Positions 7,880-15,791 of a DNA stretch of 32,970 nucleotides are shown one piece after another; positions within the stretch are counted from its first letter, which is position 1; each line of letters begins with the position of its first letter. Under the pieces are notes generated by a model. That model saw nothing but the letters and a program-made list of their open reading frames with translations, made no database searches and was not told the DNA's origin. Source of the DNA: Acidobacteriota bacterium (GTDB taxonomy: Bacteria > Acidobacteriota > Terriglobia > UBA7540); NCBI GenBank assembly GCA_003225365.1, contig QHZN01000220.1, positions 1-32,970 on the forward strand. The letters run 5' to 3'. Both the position numbers and the translations under genes were made by a program.

Positions 7880-9889
7880 GTGAAACTGCGAGCATGTTTC
7901 CTTATACCTGTCATTCTAAATCTCACTGGCCTTCCGCCCGCCCGAGCGCAGGACCAAGACCAGGCCGAGACCTTGAAGGTTTGGGGGGGCTACCAAGTCC
8001 AGGGCTCGGCCACTGCCGGTTTCCGCTTTGCAGACGTAAAGGGCTATCGCCCCATGTATCTTGAACTTTACGACCTCCAGAAGGGGTTCCGAGTCAACGA
8101 TTTCAATATGTTCGGCACGTCCCAGGTGCCGAGCCCCTTCGCCGATCAGTTCTCTCTGACGATGAGCGGACTGGGGGGAGACCCCTTCCCAAGCGCGCAG
8201 TTATCACTCTCCAAGCGCCAGGTTTACGATCTGCGTGTCAACTGGCGTCAAGCCTATTATTATTGGAACCAAAACGACGGCATCATCCTGCCGCCGCTAG
8301 TCATCAGGCAGTTGACTAACAACCACGATTGGGCGAACGTGCGCAAGCTCGGCTCGGTGAATTTAACGTTGCACGCCACAAATCACCTTCGCTTCAATTT
8401 TGAGTATTACCGGACGTCGTTTGACGGCGCGACGTTTACCACTTTCTCGCCGGACTTTGTTGGGTCCCCGGGTTTCTGGGGGACCTACGCGCGCGCCAAC
8501 CCCTTTCCCCTTTACTCGCCGATTTTGGACAGCGCGAACCGCTTCACGGGCGGACTCGATTACACCTGGAACGACTGGAACTTCCACTACAAGCTCGGCT
8601 ATCAGACCTACACTGAGACTTCGACGTTCAATCCTGTCTCCCTGGGCGAGACGAGCATAAATCCGACAGGGGTCTCGCCGAACGAACCCCTGGCCAATGT
8701 CTCCTGGTCGGATTACCGGCAGCTCAAGACGCCGGTCAGCGAATTTTCGTACGTTGGAAAGCCCAGGCCGTGGATGGAAATGCGCGGCGGGTACATCTAC
8801 TACCGCTACCGAGGCCCGGCGAGCTTCGACCAGGCGTTCAACGGAATCGCGCCGAACTCTTCCGGGGCGCTCGCCCCATATTCCGTTTCCCAGGACGGCC
8901 GCACCACGGTAGCTGAGCCCAATGACATCGTGGACCAGGGATTCACTTTCAACGTCAAGCCCTGGTGGGACGTTGAGCTCGACTACCGGTACTCGCGGTT
9001 CACGACGAATACAGTGGGGACCCTCCACAGCTTGTTCAACGGGACCGTCGCGACGGAGAGCCAGACGAACCGGATGTGGCGGGATGGCATCGAGCAACTG
9101 GACCTCAACATGAAGTTCACGCCCGCGAGCAACCTGCTTGTCCGGCCGGGCCTGACGCTCCTCGAGGCGAACGTGGAGACCATCGAGGACGGAGACATTG
9201 ATGACGCGCGCACGCTGCGCACCAAGACCGTCGCGCCAATTTTGAGCGTCTTCTACCAGCCTTTCAAACGCTTTACTCTGCGGGGCGATATTCACAGCTT
9301 CACAAACGGTGCTTCCTATACCGCGATCGCGCCCCATACGGACGTCACCGAACATGTGGTGGGAAGCCTTCACATCACCGACCGACTGGCTCTGGATGAC
9401 GAGGTGAACATCGTCAATCAGAAGCTCCTGGACACGAACTTCCACGGCAAGATACGCCAGAACTCCACCGTCCTGACGTTCGCCCTGAATGACCGGTATT
9501 CCGTCTTCGCAGGCTTCACCTACGACGATGAGTTTGTTTCCGGCGACATCGTGTACGTACGCGGCACGACGCCGCTCGTGAACTCCTTGCGCGACCAGGC
9601 CCTGAACCGAGTTTGGCAAGCGGGCCTCGAAGCCAAGCCCTTGCGCTATCTTGGTTTTCGTCTTAGCGGCAATTTCGATCGCACCACCGGCCTCGGCGCC
9701 GAGACCGGGCAAAAGCCCGCCTACGGTCCGGTGACCTGGCCGCTCGCGACCGGCACAGTCTATGTGGACTTCCCCAAAGCCGGACGGCTGTCGCTCGATC
9801 TCCAGCGGACGTACTACATCCAGCAGATCCTGACAGGCAACAATTTCAGTGCTAATCTGCTCGCGATACGATGGACGCGGAATTTCTAG
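7880..9889 (+). CDS. Outer-membrane beta-barrel, MtrB/PioB family
   Basis: 669 residues. The GTG at 7880 is chosen because AGGAGG lies 6 bases upstream and it starts a signal peptide (MKLRACFLIPVIL..., cleavage near ARAQD). The mature protein has no cysteines and is made of alternating polar/hydrophobic strands with many Tyr/Trp/Arg (YYYWNQNDG, FNFEYYRT, DVELDYRYSRF). It ends in ...IRWTRNF with the C-terminal Phe typical of outer-membrane barrels. Length and strand pattern agree with MtrB/PioB porins (~650-780 residues, 26-28 strands), which sheath a decaheme cytochrome. The CXXC seen near the N-terminus of Shewanella MtrB is missing. Its partner is the adjacent decaheme gene. Confidence 0.85.
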   Translation: MKLRACFLIPVILNLTGLPPARAQDQDQAETLKVWGGYQVQGSATAGFRFADVKGYRPMYLELYDLQKGFRVNDFNMFGTSQVPSPFADQFSLTMSGLGGDPFPSAQLSLSKRQVYDLRVNWRQAYYYWNQNDGIILPPLVIRQLTNNHDWANVRKLGSVNLTLHATNHLRFNFEYYRTSFDGATFTTFSPDFVGSPGFWGTYARANPFPLYSPILDSANRFTGGLDYTWNDWNFHYKLGYQTYTETSTFNPVSLGETSINPTGVSPNEPLANVSWSDYRQLKTPVSEFSYVGKPRPWMEMRGGYIYYRYRGPASFDQAFNGIAPNSSGALAPYSVSQDGRTTVAEPNDIVDQGFTFNVKPWWDVELDYRYSRFTTNTVGTLHSLFNGTVATESQTNRMWRDGIEQLDLNMKFTPASNLLVRPGLTLLEANVETIEDGDIDDARTLRTKTVAPILSVFYQPFKRFTLRGDIHSFTNGASYTAIAPHTDVTEHVVGSLHITDRLALDDEVNIVNQKLLDTNFHGKIRQNSTVLTFALNDRYSVFAGFTYDDEFVSGDIVYVRGTTPLVNSLRDQALNRVWQAGLEAKPLRYLGFRLSGNFDRTTGLGAETGQKPAYGPVTWPLATGTVYVDFPKAGRLSLDLQRTYYIQQILTGNNFSANLLAIRWTRNF

Positions 9890-9909
9890 GTCTCGCTCGG
9901 AGGAGGAAA

Positions 9910-10260
9910 ATGCCAAACTTTGCAAGAATATCTTCCAAGGCGTGCGCATTATTGCTGATAGCCACTAGCCTGGTTTTTGTAGCTAAGGCCGTTTCCGCAA
10001 TGCCTCAAAAGAGCGTGGAGGACCTATACCTGGATAAATGTTCGGTCTGTCACGGCAGGGATGGCGCCGGAAAGACGGCTAAAGGAAAGAAAGTAAAGGT
10101 TAAAGACGTACGCGACACCATCACCACGATGTCGGAAGACGAAATGATCAAAATTGTAAACAATGGCAAAGGCAAAGACATGGACAGTTGGAAAAAGGAG
10201 TTGTCGAAAGAACAGATCAAGGAGCTGGTCGACTATTACCGCAGTCTGGCCAAGAAGTGA
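9910..10260 (+). CDS. Small periplasmic monoheme cytochrome c (class I)
   Basis: 116 residues: a signal peptide (cleavage near VSA-MPQ), then one heme site CSVCH at about residue 46 followed by GRDGAGKTAKGKK. A Met ligand is likely in KDMDSWKKELSKEQI, the usual C-terminal helix region of class I cytochromes c. The protein is very lysine-rich, suggesting docking to acidic partners. GGAGGA starts 10 bases before the ATG. It probably shuttles electrons across the periplasm between the membrane cytochrome (next gene) and the decaheme conduit, the role proposed for MtoD in Sideroxydans. Confidence 0.85.
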   Translation: MPNFARISSKACALLLIATSLVFVAKAVSAMPQKSVEDLYLDKCSVCHGRDGAGKTAKGKKVKVKDVRDTITTMSEDEMIKIVNNGKGKDMDSWKKELSKEQIKELVDYYRSLAKK

Positions 10261-10290
10261 GCTTTCCCCTGGCCCGCGTGGAAAGTGTCC

Positions 10291-10923
10291 ATGGCCACAC
10301 CAAAGGCGCTCGAAACCTTAGTTATTATAATTACAATCGCCCTGGCTGCCCTGTTGGCTTTTCGGGCCGACCTGACGCGCGCACAGGGCGGCAAGGTCCT
10401 GGCTTTTTTCGCGCTGTTTCTTTTCCCGTCACTCGCGCTTTGGACAGGCTTCTCCGAACAGATGGAGCGGTCGAAGTCCACGGAGTTTTGCCTTTCCTGC
10501 CATGTCATGACCGACTTTGGGCGGAGCCTCCACGTGGACGACAAGAGCTACCTGCCCGCTGCGCACTTCCAGAACAACCTTGTCCCCAACGCCCACGCCT
10601 GCTATACCTGCCACTCCGACTACACCATGTTCGGCGGGGTTCGGGCCAAGCTGCACGGTGTTCGCCACCTTTACGTCAACTATCTCGGCAGGATCCCCAA
10701 ACCCGAAGATATCAAGCTCTATCAACCTTATAACAACCGCGAGTGCCTGCACTGTCATGCGGGCGCAAGGTCTTACCTCGAAGCCTCCGCGCATCACAAA
10801 AGGCCTGATATCCTGGCCCAGGCTGACGCCAATAGGCTCTCTTGCATGGCGAACGATTGCCACGACATCGTCCATAACGTGGCCGACTTGAAGGATGCGA
10901 CCTTCTGGAAGGAGCCGAAATAG
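10291..10923 (+). CDS. Inner-membrane NapC/NrfH-like multiheme cytochrome
   Basis: 210 residues from the ATG at 10291; a GTG two codons upstream is possible. Two hydrophobic segments (~8-25 and ~33-52) are followed by a periplasmic domain with three canonical heme sites (CLSCH, CYTCH, CLHCH). A fourth site has unusual spacing, CMANDCH, which is CX4CH. Order and size recall NapC/NrfH/CymA quinol dehydrogenases, though those normally have a single transmembrane helix. In this cluster it would link the quinone pool to the monoheme cytochrome and then the outer-membrane conduit. Gap to the previous gene is 30 bases and to the next 1 base, so the genes are co-transcribed. Confidence 0.8.
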   Translation: MATPKALETLVIIITIALAALLAFRADLTRAQGGKVLAFFALFLFPSLALWTGFSEQMERSKSTEFCLSCHVMTDFGRSLHVDDKSYLPAAHFQNNLVPNAHACYTCHSDYTMFGGVRAKLHGVRHLYVNYLGRIPKPEDIKLYQPYNNRECLHCHAGARSYLEASAHHKRPDILAQADANRLSCMANDCHDIVHNVADLKDATFWKEPK

Positions 10924-10924
10924 C

Positions 10925-11125
10925 ATGGCGGCGGCTGGAATCGAGCGAGGTATTCAGATATCGGCCGTGTTGATTGCGCTGGGCTTGCTCGTTCAGTTGA
11001 TCACATTGGCGTGGACCCACCCGCTCTCATTCGTGGCTTTTCTCGTCATCGGATGCCCTCTGGAAGTCGCTGGCGTGCTGTATTTCCTCTACGCACTGGT
11101 TTCGAGGAGCCCCGCCCAGCCGTAG
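10925..11125 (+). CDS. Small two-helix membrane protein of the cytochrome cluster
   Basis: 66 residues, almost entirely two transmembrane helices (~10-30 and ~36-57) with short polar ends. It starts one base after the stop of the NapC/NrfH-like gene. I recognise no family. Position suggests an accessory or anchoring subunit of that cytochrome, but nothing in the sequence shows this directly. The following 230 bases (11126-11358) hold no gene that I can see. Confidence 0.65.
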   Translation: MAAAGIERGIQISAVLIALGLLVQLITLAWTHPLSFVAFLVIGCPLEVAGVLYFLYALVSRSPAQP

Positions 11126-11358
11126 CGCCTCACAATTCCCCCTGACTTCGCCGGCCTAGGTCCTCCACTATCCCGGGGCTGGGCACATTTAGCGGTGCGT
11201 GAACGGAATTTACCTGAAAATAAAGGCCTTAGCATGCATAAGAGGGCTTGTCAGAGAGTTTCAAAGGTTTCGCCAGCCGTTCGCTTTCGGACTTCCTTTC
11301 GGCATGATATATTGGATTCTTCCAAACCCCAGGCGTACGCCCGCAGGGAGACCTCCTC

Positions 11359-12042
11359 ATGAAGCGTTACGGTGAGCATCGGTTCGCCGGAAAGCTCTTT
11401 GTCGTCGAAGGGATAGACGGCTCGGGCAAATCCACGCAGTTGATGCTGCTCCACCAGTGGCTTCAGGCTGAGGGCTACGGCACGGTTTTCAGCGAGTGGA
11501 ACTCATCCCCCTTGGTGCGGGACATTACCAAGCGCGGGAAGAAAAAGCATATGTTGACTCCCGCGACCTTCTGCCTGATTCACGCCACGGATTTCGCCGA
11601 CCGGATGGAGCACAACATCATCCCGTTGCTCAAAGCCGGCGCCGTGGTGCTGTGCGACCGGTACATTTACACCGCGTTCGCTCGTGATGTGGCGCGCGGG
11701 ATGGACTCGAAGTGGGTGCGGGAACTCTACGGATTCGCCGTGAAGCCCACGGGCGCGTTTTACTTCCGCGTGCCCCTGGAGGTTGCCATGAGGCGCCTGC
11801 TTGACGCCCGCGACGGCTTTAAATTTTACGAAGCAGGAATGGATTTGGGGCTCAGCGGCGACCCCGAGGTGAGTTTCCGTCTCTTCCAGTCGCACATTAT
11901 CGATGAATACGAGAAGATGGTCCCCGAATACGATATTACGGGGGTGGATGCGACCTTGCCCATTGAAGCGCAGCAGGCGCAGATGCGGCAACTGGTCAAG
12001 ACCAAGCTCGCCCAGGCGAAACGATTGAGGGTGGCGCCATGA
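11359..12042 (+). CDS. Thymidylate-kinase-like P-loop kinase, copy 1
   Basis: 227 residues. An intact Walker A (GIDGSGKST, residues 18-26), a DRY motif (VVLCDRYIYTAFARD, ~103) and the overall length match thymidylate kinases and the related PPK2 and dNMP kinase folds. The usual housekeeping Tmk pattern after DRY (S-x-AYQ) is replaced by YTAFARDVARG, so it is probably not the cell's main dTMP kinase. A ribosome binding site (GGGAG) lies 9-10 bases before the ATG. It overlaps the next, paralogous gene by four bases (ATGA), so the two products are made together and may form a heterodimer. Confidence 0.75.
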   Translation: MKRYGEHRFAGKLFVVEGIDGSGKSTQLMLLHQWLQAEGYGTVFSEWNSSPLVRDITKRGKKKHMLTPATFCLIHATDFADRMEHNIIPLLKAGAVVLCDRYIYTAFARDVARGMDSKWVRELYGFAVKPTGAFYFRVPLEVAMRRLLDARDGFKFYEAGMDLGLSGDPEVSFRLFQSHIIDEYEKMVPEYDITGVDATLPIEAQQAQMRQLVKTKLAQAKRLRVAP

Positions 12043-12962
12043 GAGAGACTTACGGTGTCGTGCTGCCGGGGATGAACCTTACCGACCTGACGGGCCGGCT
12101 GATCGTCATCGAAGGCACAGACGGCGTGGGGCGCACGACGCAGATCAACTTGCTGAAACCCTGGCTCGAGCAGCAGGGCCGGGCGGTGCTTGTGACCGGA
12201 ATGACGCGCTCCTCGCTCGCTGGGAAGGGCATCAAGCAGGCCAAGGAAGGGCATACGCTCGGCCGCGTTACGCTCTCCCTATTTTACTCCACCGACTTCG
12301 CCGACCGCCTGGAGAACGAAATCGTCCCCGCGCTTCGCGCCGGTTTTGTGGTTCTAACGGACCGCTACACGTATTCGCTGATGGCGCGCGCCCTGGTGCG
12401 CGGCATTGACCCAGCGTGGATCCGCAACGCTTACAGTTTCGCGCTCAAACCCGACGTGGTCTTTTATCTTCGCATTGGCGTGGATGACCTGATCCCGCGG
12501 GTCGTCTTCTCGCGCGGGTTCGATTACTGGGAGTCGGGCATGGACCTCCACCCGAGCGAAGACATGTACGAAAGCTTCCGGAAGTATCAAACGGACCTGT
12601 TGAAGCAGTTCGATGTGCTCGCCGAAGAATATAGATTTGAGGTGATCGACGCTTCGACCGACGTCCGCGCCATCTTCGACCTTTTGCGGGACGGCGTCTC
12701 GCGGGTTCTGACCGCCGAGCCGCTGTTCGCCGCCTCGAAACCTCAGGCCGCCGAAGAAGCAGCGCCCGAAACCGCACCCCAGCTTGCAGAAGCATCGCCC
12801 GCTGCCTCCTCGGCCTCCGAAGCCCCTCCGCAAGCACCGGAAACCCCTGCCGCCCCCCAACCTACGCCGCGCGCGGCGGAAGCGCATCGAGCATCAGCCG
12901 CCGAGGAAAAGCCTGGCGCTAAGGTCCTGGTAAACGCCGCCGAGGGCGAGCCGAGCACGTAG
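12039..12962 (+). CDS. Thymidylate-kinase-like P-loop protein, copy 2, Walker A Arg variant with Ala/Pro tail
   Basis: 307 residues. The first ~225 parallel copy 1 (EGTDGVGRTTQ, TDFADRLENEI, LTDRYTYSLMARALVRG, SGMDLHPSED). The Walker A lysine is replaced by arginine (R32), which usually weakens or abolishes ATP hydrolysis and suggests a regulatory or altered-specificity subunit. Residues ~230-307 are a low-complexity Ala/Pro/Glu tail with no fold. The last ~12 codons fall in a 35-base sequence duplicated at the 3' end of the CHAD gene (14264-14298). The overlap with copy 1 implies a two-subunit enzyme. Substrate is unknown. Confidence 0.7.
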   Translation: MRETYGVVLPGMNLTDLTGRLIVIEGTDGVGRTTQINLLKPWLEQQGRAVLVTGMTRSSLAGKGIKQAKEGHTLGRVTLSLFYSTDFADRLENEIVPALRAGFVVLTDRYTYSLMARALVRGIDPAWIRNAYSFALKPDVVFYLRIGVDDLIPRVVFSRGFDYWESGMDLHPSEDMYESFRKYQTDLLKQFDVLAEEYRFEVIDASTDVRAIFDLLRDGVSRVLTAEPLFAASKPQAAEEAAPETAPQLAEASPAASSASEAPPQAPETPAAPQPTPRAAEAHRASAAEEKPGAKVLVNAAEGEPST

Positions 12963-12967
12963 GCCAC
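12933..12967 (+). repeat. Imperfect direct repeat, copy A
   Basis: 31 of 35 bases are identical to 14264-14298 (offset 1331). Read on the minus strand it encodes YVLGSPSAAF, against YVLASPSAAF at the end of the CHAD protein. It therefore looks like a leftover CHAD 3' end now serving as the 3' end of the kinase-like gene. The gap 12968-13490 holds no gene I can support. Confidence 0.6.
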
Positions 12968-13490
12968 ACGCCGTTTCACGCACCCATCGCGTCTGCCCGA
13001 TCGAGATTAATCCCGCCAACCGCAAGAATATCGTGGCTGACAGGCCCACTCAATGCTCGCGGCCATAAAAAACCCGATCGGGCGTCGTTAATGTAGCCGC
13101 GCTGTCTCAGCGCTGGTTCGGCAGTCAGAGACCGGCGCTGCAGCACCCGCCGGTGAGGGCATCGGCGCTACAGCTACTTTCGGTAGTTGCGGCGCATAGG
13201 GATGCGTCGCGCCTAATTACGCCCGCGCGATTGCCTGCCCCGAGTGATGCCGAAGCGTGGCCGCCACAGATGTGCATTAGTCGACCGTCAGGTTCTCCTA
13301 AGACCGTGGGCATTGAGCATCCTGGCATGCACGAAGTTCTTCCGGCAGGCTGGGACAATCAATCTGGATCGCGCGCTTGCAAAATCTATTGGGTAGCAGA
13401 CGAGGAAACTCGACAAAGAAGCGAATCAAAAAGGTATCATTGCCCAGAGAGCGCATGGCGAGGGCAATAGAGATTTGAAGTGAGACTGCG

Positions 13491-13772
13491 ATGGCGGACG
13501 AAACTGAAGGACTCCTGAGTGAGGCAATAGCGGTGCTCAAAGCCGCCGGAGCGCGTGAGGTATACGTGTTTGGTTCGGCAGCCAGGGGCAAACTGAGCGA
13601 GAACTCAGATGTTGACATGGCAGTTTCCGGCCTGCCGCCCGAAGCATTCTTTCGAGCCATGGCTGCCGCGCACGATGCCTTGCGGCGTCCGCTTGACTTG
13701 ATTGACCTGGATGAGGATAACCCCTTCACACGTTACCTCAAAGAAGAAGGTGAACTGCGGCGTGTCGGATAA
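13491..13772 (+). CDS. Minimal nucleotidyltransferase, MntA-type antitoxin
   Basis: 93 residues with the complete nucleotidyltransferase signature GSX10DXD: G28-S29, then D40-V-D42 (FGSAARGKLSENSDVD). The third acidic residue is probably in LDLIDLDE (~75). MntA proteins of MntA/HepT modules inactivate the HEPN RNase by adding AMP to the tyrosine of its RX4HXY motif. The partner overlaps by 11 bases. The gene is intact although its toxin is broken (see 13762-14217). The SD sequence is weak. Confidence 0.8.
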   Translation: MADETEGLLSEAIAVLKAAGAREVYVFGSAARGKLSENSDVDMAVSGLPPEAFFRAMAAAHDALRRPLDLIDLDEDNPFTRYLKEEGELRRVG

Positions 13773-14217
13773 GCTGAGCAAACAGGTCGCCGTCGAACGG
13801 CAGCAGCTTCACCGATTGCTCGAGAGTTACCGTCCGCTTCTTGAGAAGTCCACGGCCAGCCCGCCGAACGATATCGAGCTTTCCGCTATGGCCGCCATGC
13901 TCCATTCGTTCTATAACGGCATCGAGAACATCTTCAAGCGCGCCGCAGTGGAGCTTGGCGATCCCTTGCCCGGCGGGGAGTCCTGGCACCAGGAACTCTT
14001 GGAGACCATGGCATAGGCTACGAGGCACAGGAAGCCGGTCATCTCGCCTGGGTTGCGTGGCCGACTGAAAGAATAAATGGAATTTCGCCACTTCTTCCGC
14101 CACACCTACGTTTTCAGCCTGCGCTGGGACAGAATGAAAGGCTTGGTGCTGGGCTGCGAGGACACCCTTCGCCAGCTTGAAGCGGAATTGGATGTATTCT
14201 TGCACGATTTGCGATGA
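13762..14217 (+). pseudogene. HEPN (HepT-type) RNase toxin interrupted by two in-frame stops
   Basis: A single reading frame from GTG 13762 to TGA 14215-14217 encodes a HepT-like all-helical protein of normal length (~150 residues), but it contains TAG at 14014-14016 and TAA at 14074-14076. Protein-like sequence continues without a frame change across both stops (...HQELLETMA / ATRHRKPVISPGLRGRLKE / MEFRHFFRHTYVFSLRW...). The catalytic and AMP-acceptor motif RX4HXY (R-HFFR-H-T-Y) lies after the second stop. The ~84-residue product actually made would thus lack the active site. Simple nonsense changes explain both, for instance Tyr to TAA in LKE(Y)MEF. The toxin is inactive unless the stops are read through or are sequencing errors. 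Confidence 0.8.
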
Positions 14218-14244
14218 AGCTCGTCAGGCAGCCGCAATGGGAAT

Positions 14245-15321
14245 TTAGGCTCCGGCTTTGGCGAACGCGGCCGAGGGCGAGGCGAGCACGTAATCCACCC
14301 AATCGTTCAACCGGCGCGGGCCCTCGGGCTCTCGAAGCATTTGGAAGTAGCGGCCGAGGAATTGCTGCTTGGTCCCGCGGTTCTTGAGGATCAGTTTTTC
14401 AACCCCCAAAGCCAGCTCGAGGTGGTCGCGGAGGAAGGCGGGCCGGGCCACCATTTCAATCATCAACTCTTCTAGCACTTCGAAATCGTGCCAGTCGCCG
14501 AGGTGTTCTTGGAGGCCGCGCAGCCAGGCGAGCGCTTCGGCGCTCCCGGCAACTTTGAACTCCTCGAACACTTCGATCAGGTAGCGAAGGCGCTTGGCGG
14601 CGATGCGGACCCCATGGACGACGGGCGCGCGCGGGTCTCGCTCGGCCAGCTCGACCTGCGAGCAAAACGCTCGGCGGAGCTTTTCGAGCGATTCGGCGAT
14701 GCGCTGGTAAAACTCATCGGGGCCGAGCGATTGACTCAAAGCCAGGGTTTGCGCGTGATGCGGAAGGCCGTCTTGCGCGCGAGTGTTCGATTCCGCAGGG
14801 GCTAAGAATCGCTTGAAGTTGATATAAAAGACCGCAAGGTTTACTTTGCTCAGCTTGCGGAGGGCGCGCTCGAAGTGCTCCGCTCGGCGCTCGACGAGAA
14901 AGTGCTCGACCGCCGTCCAAGTATCGCGCCGCGCGGCGCGCCTTCGCCGGCGGGACGATTCGACTCTCTGGATGAGTACGTCGCAGTTGCGGACGTTCGA
15001 CAGTGCTCGGCGCGCGCGGCGAATCTTGCGCCGCAGGCCCCGAATCTCGTCCGACGGCGGTGGCGGATAGAGAAGGTCCAAAACCTGCTGAAGGCGGCGA
15101 CTGGCCACACGCATGTCGTGAATCGCGTCCGTATCGTCTCCACGCAGGACCTTGGGTTCGAGCGAAACGAACCGGTCGAGTTGGTGAAGCGCCAGCTCCC
15201 TCACCTTTGCCCATTCATCAAGAGGTTTTTCCGCGGGAGGAGTCGCGGGCTTCGGTTCAGTCGGTTCGGGCTCACGCGGCGCTTCAGGGGTACGGACTGT
15301 GGCGGCTTTCGAATGGTCCAT
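14245..15321 (-). CDS. CHAD-domain protein (polyphosphate-associated)
   Basis: 358 residues. The ATG at 15321 has GAGG 8 bases upstream; more distal starts add only low-complexity sequence. After a Pro/Glu-rich N-terminus (~1-40) comes a CHAD domain with its two hallmark repeats, AIHDMRVASRRLQQ (~70) and VVHGVRIAAKRLRYLIEVFEEF (~240). A very basic helix lies between (RRKIRRARRAL, SSRRRRRAARRD). CHAD domains are helical bundles whose conserved His and basic residues bind polyphosphate. SixA and kinase-like genes nearby fit phosphate-related metabolism. Its last codons are duplicated at 12933-12967. Confidence 0.85.
   Translation of the reverse strand: MDHSKAATVRTPEAPREPEPTEPKPATPPAEKPLDEWAKVRELALHQLDRFVSLEPKVLRGDDTDAIHDMRVASRRLQQVLDLLYPPPPSDEIRGLRRKIRRARRALSNVRNCDVLIQRVESSRRRRRAARRDTWTAVEHFLVERRAEHFERALRKLSKVNLAVFYINFKRFLAPAESNTRAQDGLPHHAQTLALSQSLGPDEFYQRIAESLEKLRRAFCSQVELAERDPRAPVVHGVRIAAKRLRYLIEVFEEFKVAGSAEALAWLRGLQEHLGDWHDFEVLEELMIEMVARPAFLRDHLELALGVEKLILKNRGTKQQFLGRYFQMLREPEGPRRLNDWVDYVLASPSAAFAKAGA
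14264..14298 (+). repeat. Imperfect direct repeat, copy B (CHAD 3' end)
   Basis: The partner of 12933-12967, with 4 mismatches in 35. It encodes the C-terminal residues of the CHAD protein on the minus strand. The two copies bracket the MntA/HepT module. Confidence 0.6.
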
Positions 15322-15518
15322 CTTAGGCGCCTCGCGAGCAATAGCGCGCTGGTGAGTTCGGGCGGTGGAAAAATTCTTGCTCCCTCGCCTCGAAACCCGA
15401 GCGCGATAACCTGCTGTGAAGGGGAGCAGTCTACCTTGACCTAGGGGCGGGGCACAAGCGCTGTGCTCGACGGTAGTGATGTCCCGCCGCGGCGGGCGAG
15501 ACGCGGGCACTCCTTCGC

Positions 15519-15663
15519 CGCGCCGGGCAGTCATCCCGATGAGGTGAATCGGGATCTACTCCGCAAGCCTCGCCGCGGCGAGGAAATGCGCCCACGACGA
15601 ACTAGATTCCCGCTATCGCGGGAACGACCCGTGCTTCGAGAGGGATCCGATTCCAAATGACAC
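15519..15663 (+). repeat. Dispersed ~140-base element, copy 1
   Basis: It shares its left end (CGCGCCGGGCAGTCATCCCG...) and right end (GATCCGATTCCAAATGACAC) with 24931-25069 in the same orientation. The centres differ but each holds a stem-loop: here TTCCCGC-tatc-GCGGGAA (15607-15624). A further dyad ATCCCGAT/ATCGGGAT lies in the left end. It resembles a non-autonomous, MITE- or REP-like intergenic repeat. It fills much of the 470-base gap between the CHAD and transporter genes, which also contains the palindrome CCCGCCGCGGCGGG (15483-15496). Confidence 0.65.
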
Positions 15664-15791
15664 CGCCACGTGCTCGACCAAGCCGATTTGGGTGGCGGGA
15701 GGGCGCGCCTGGAGTGCCGTGCCTTTTCGGAGTGAAACTGGAAGGACATCTTGGGTGATAATTGTTGCGCGAGCTGCGCTGCTCGATCACT

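Noticed and set aside
8363..9949. 528-codon minus-strand frame opposite the MtrB/PioB-like gene
   Set aside because: It is a shadow of a GC-rich gene; the plus strand has a clear ribosome binding site, signal peptide and barrel pattern.
13066..13085. CCCGATCGGG next to an A-run, terminator-like on the minus strand
   Set aside because: The stem would be only three bases around GATC, and no minus-strand gene ends just to its right.
13153..13470. 105-codon plus-strand frame between the kinase pair and MntA
   Set aside because: No ribosome binding site, family-like pattern or hydrophobic core; the region appears non-coding.
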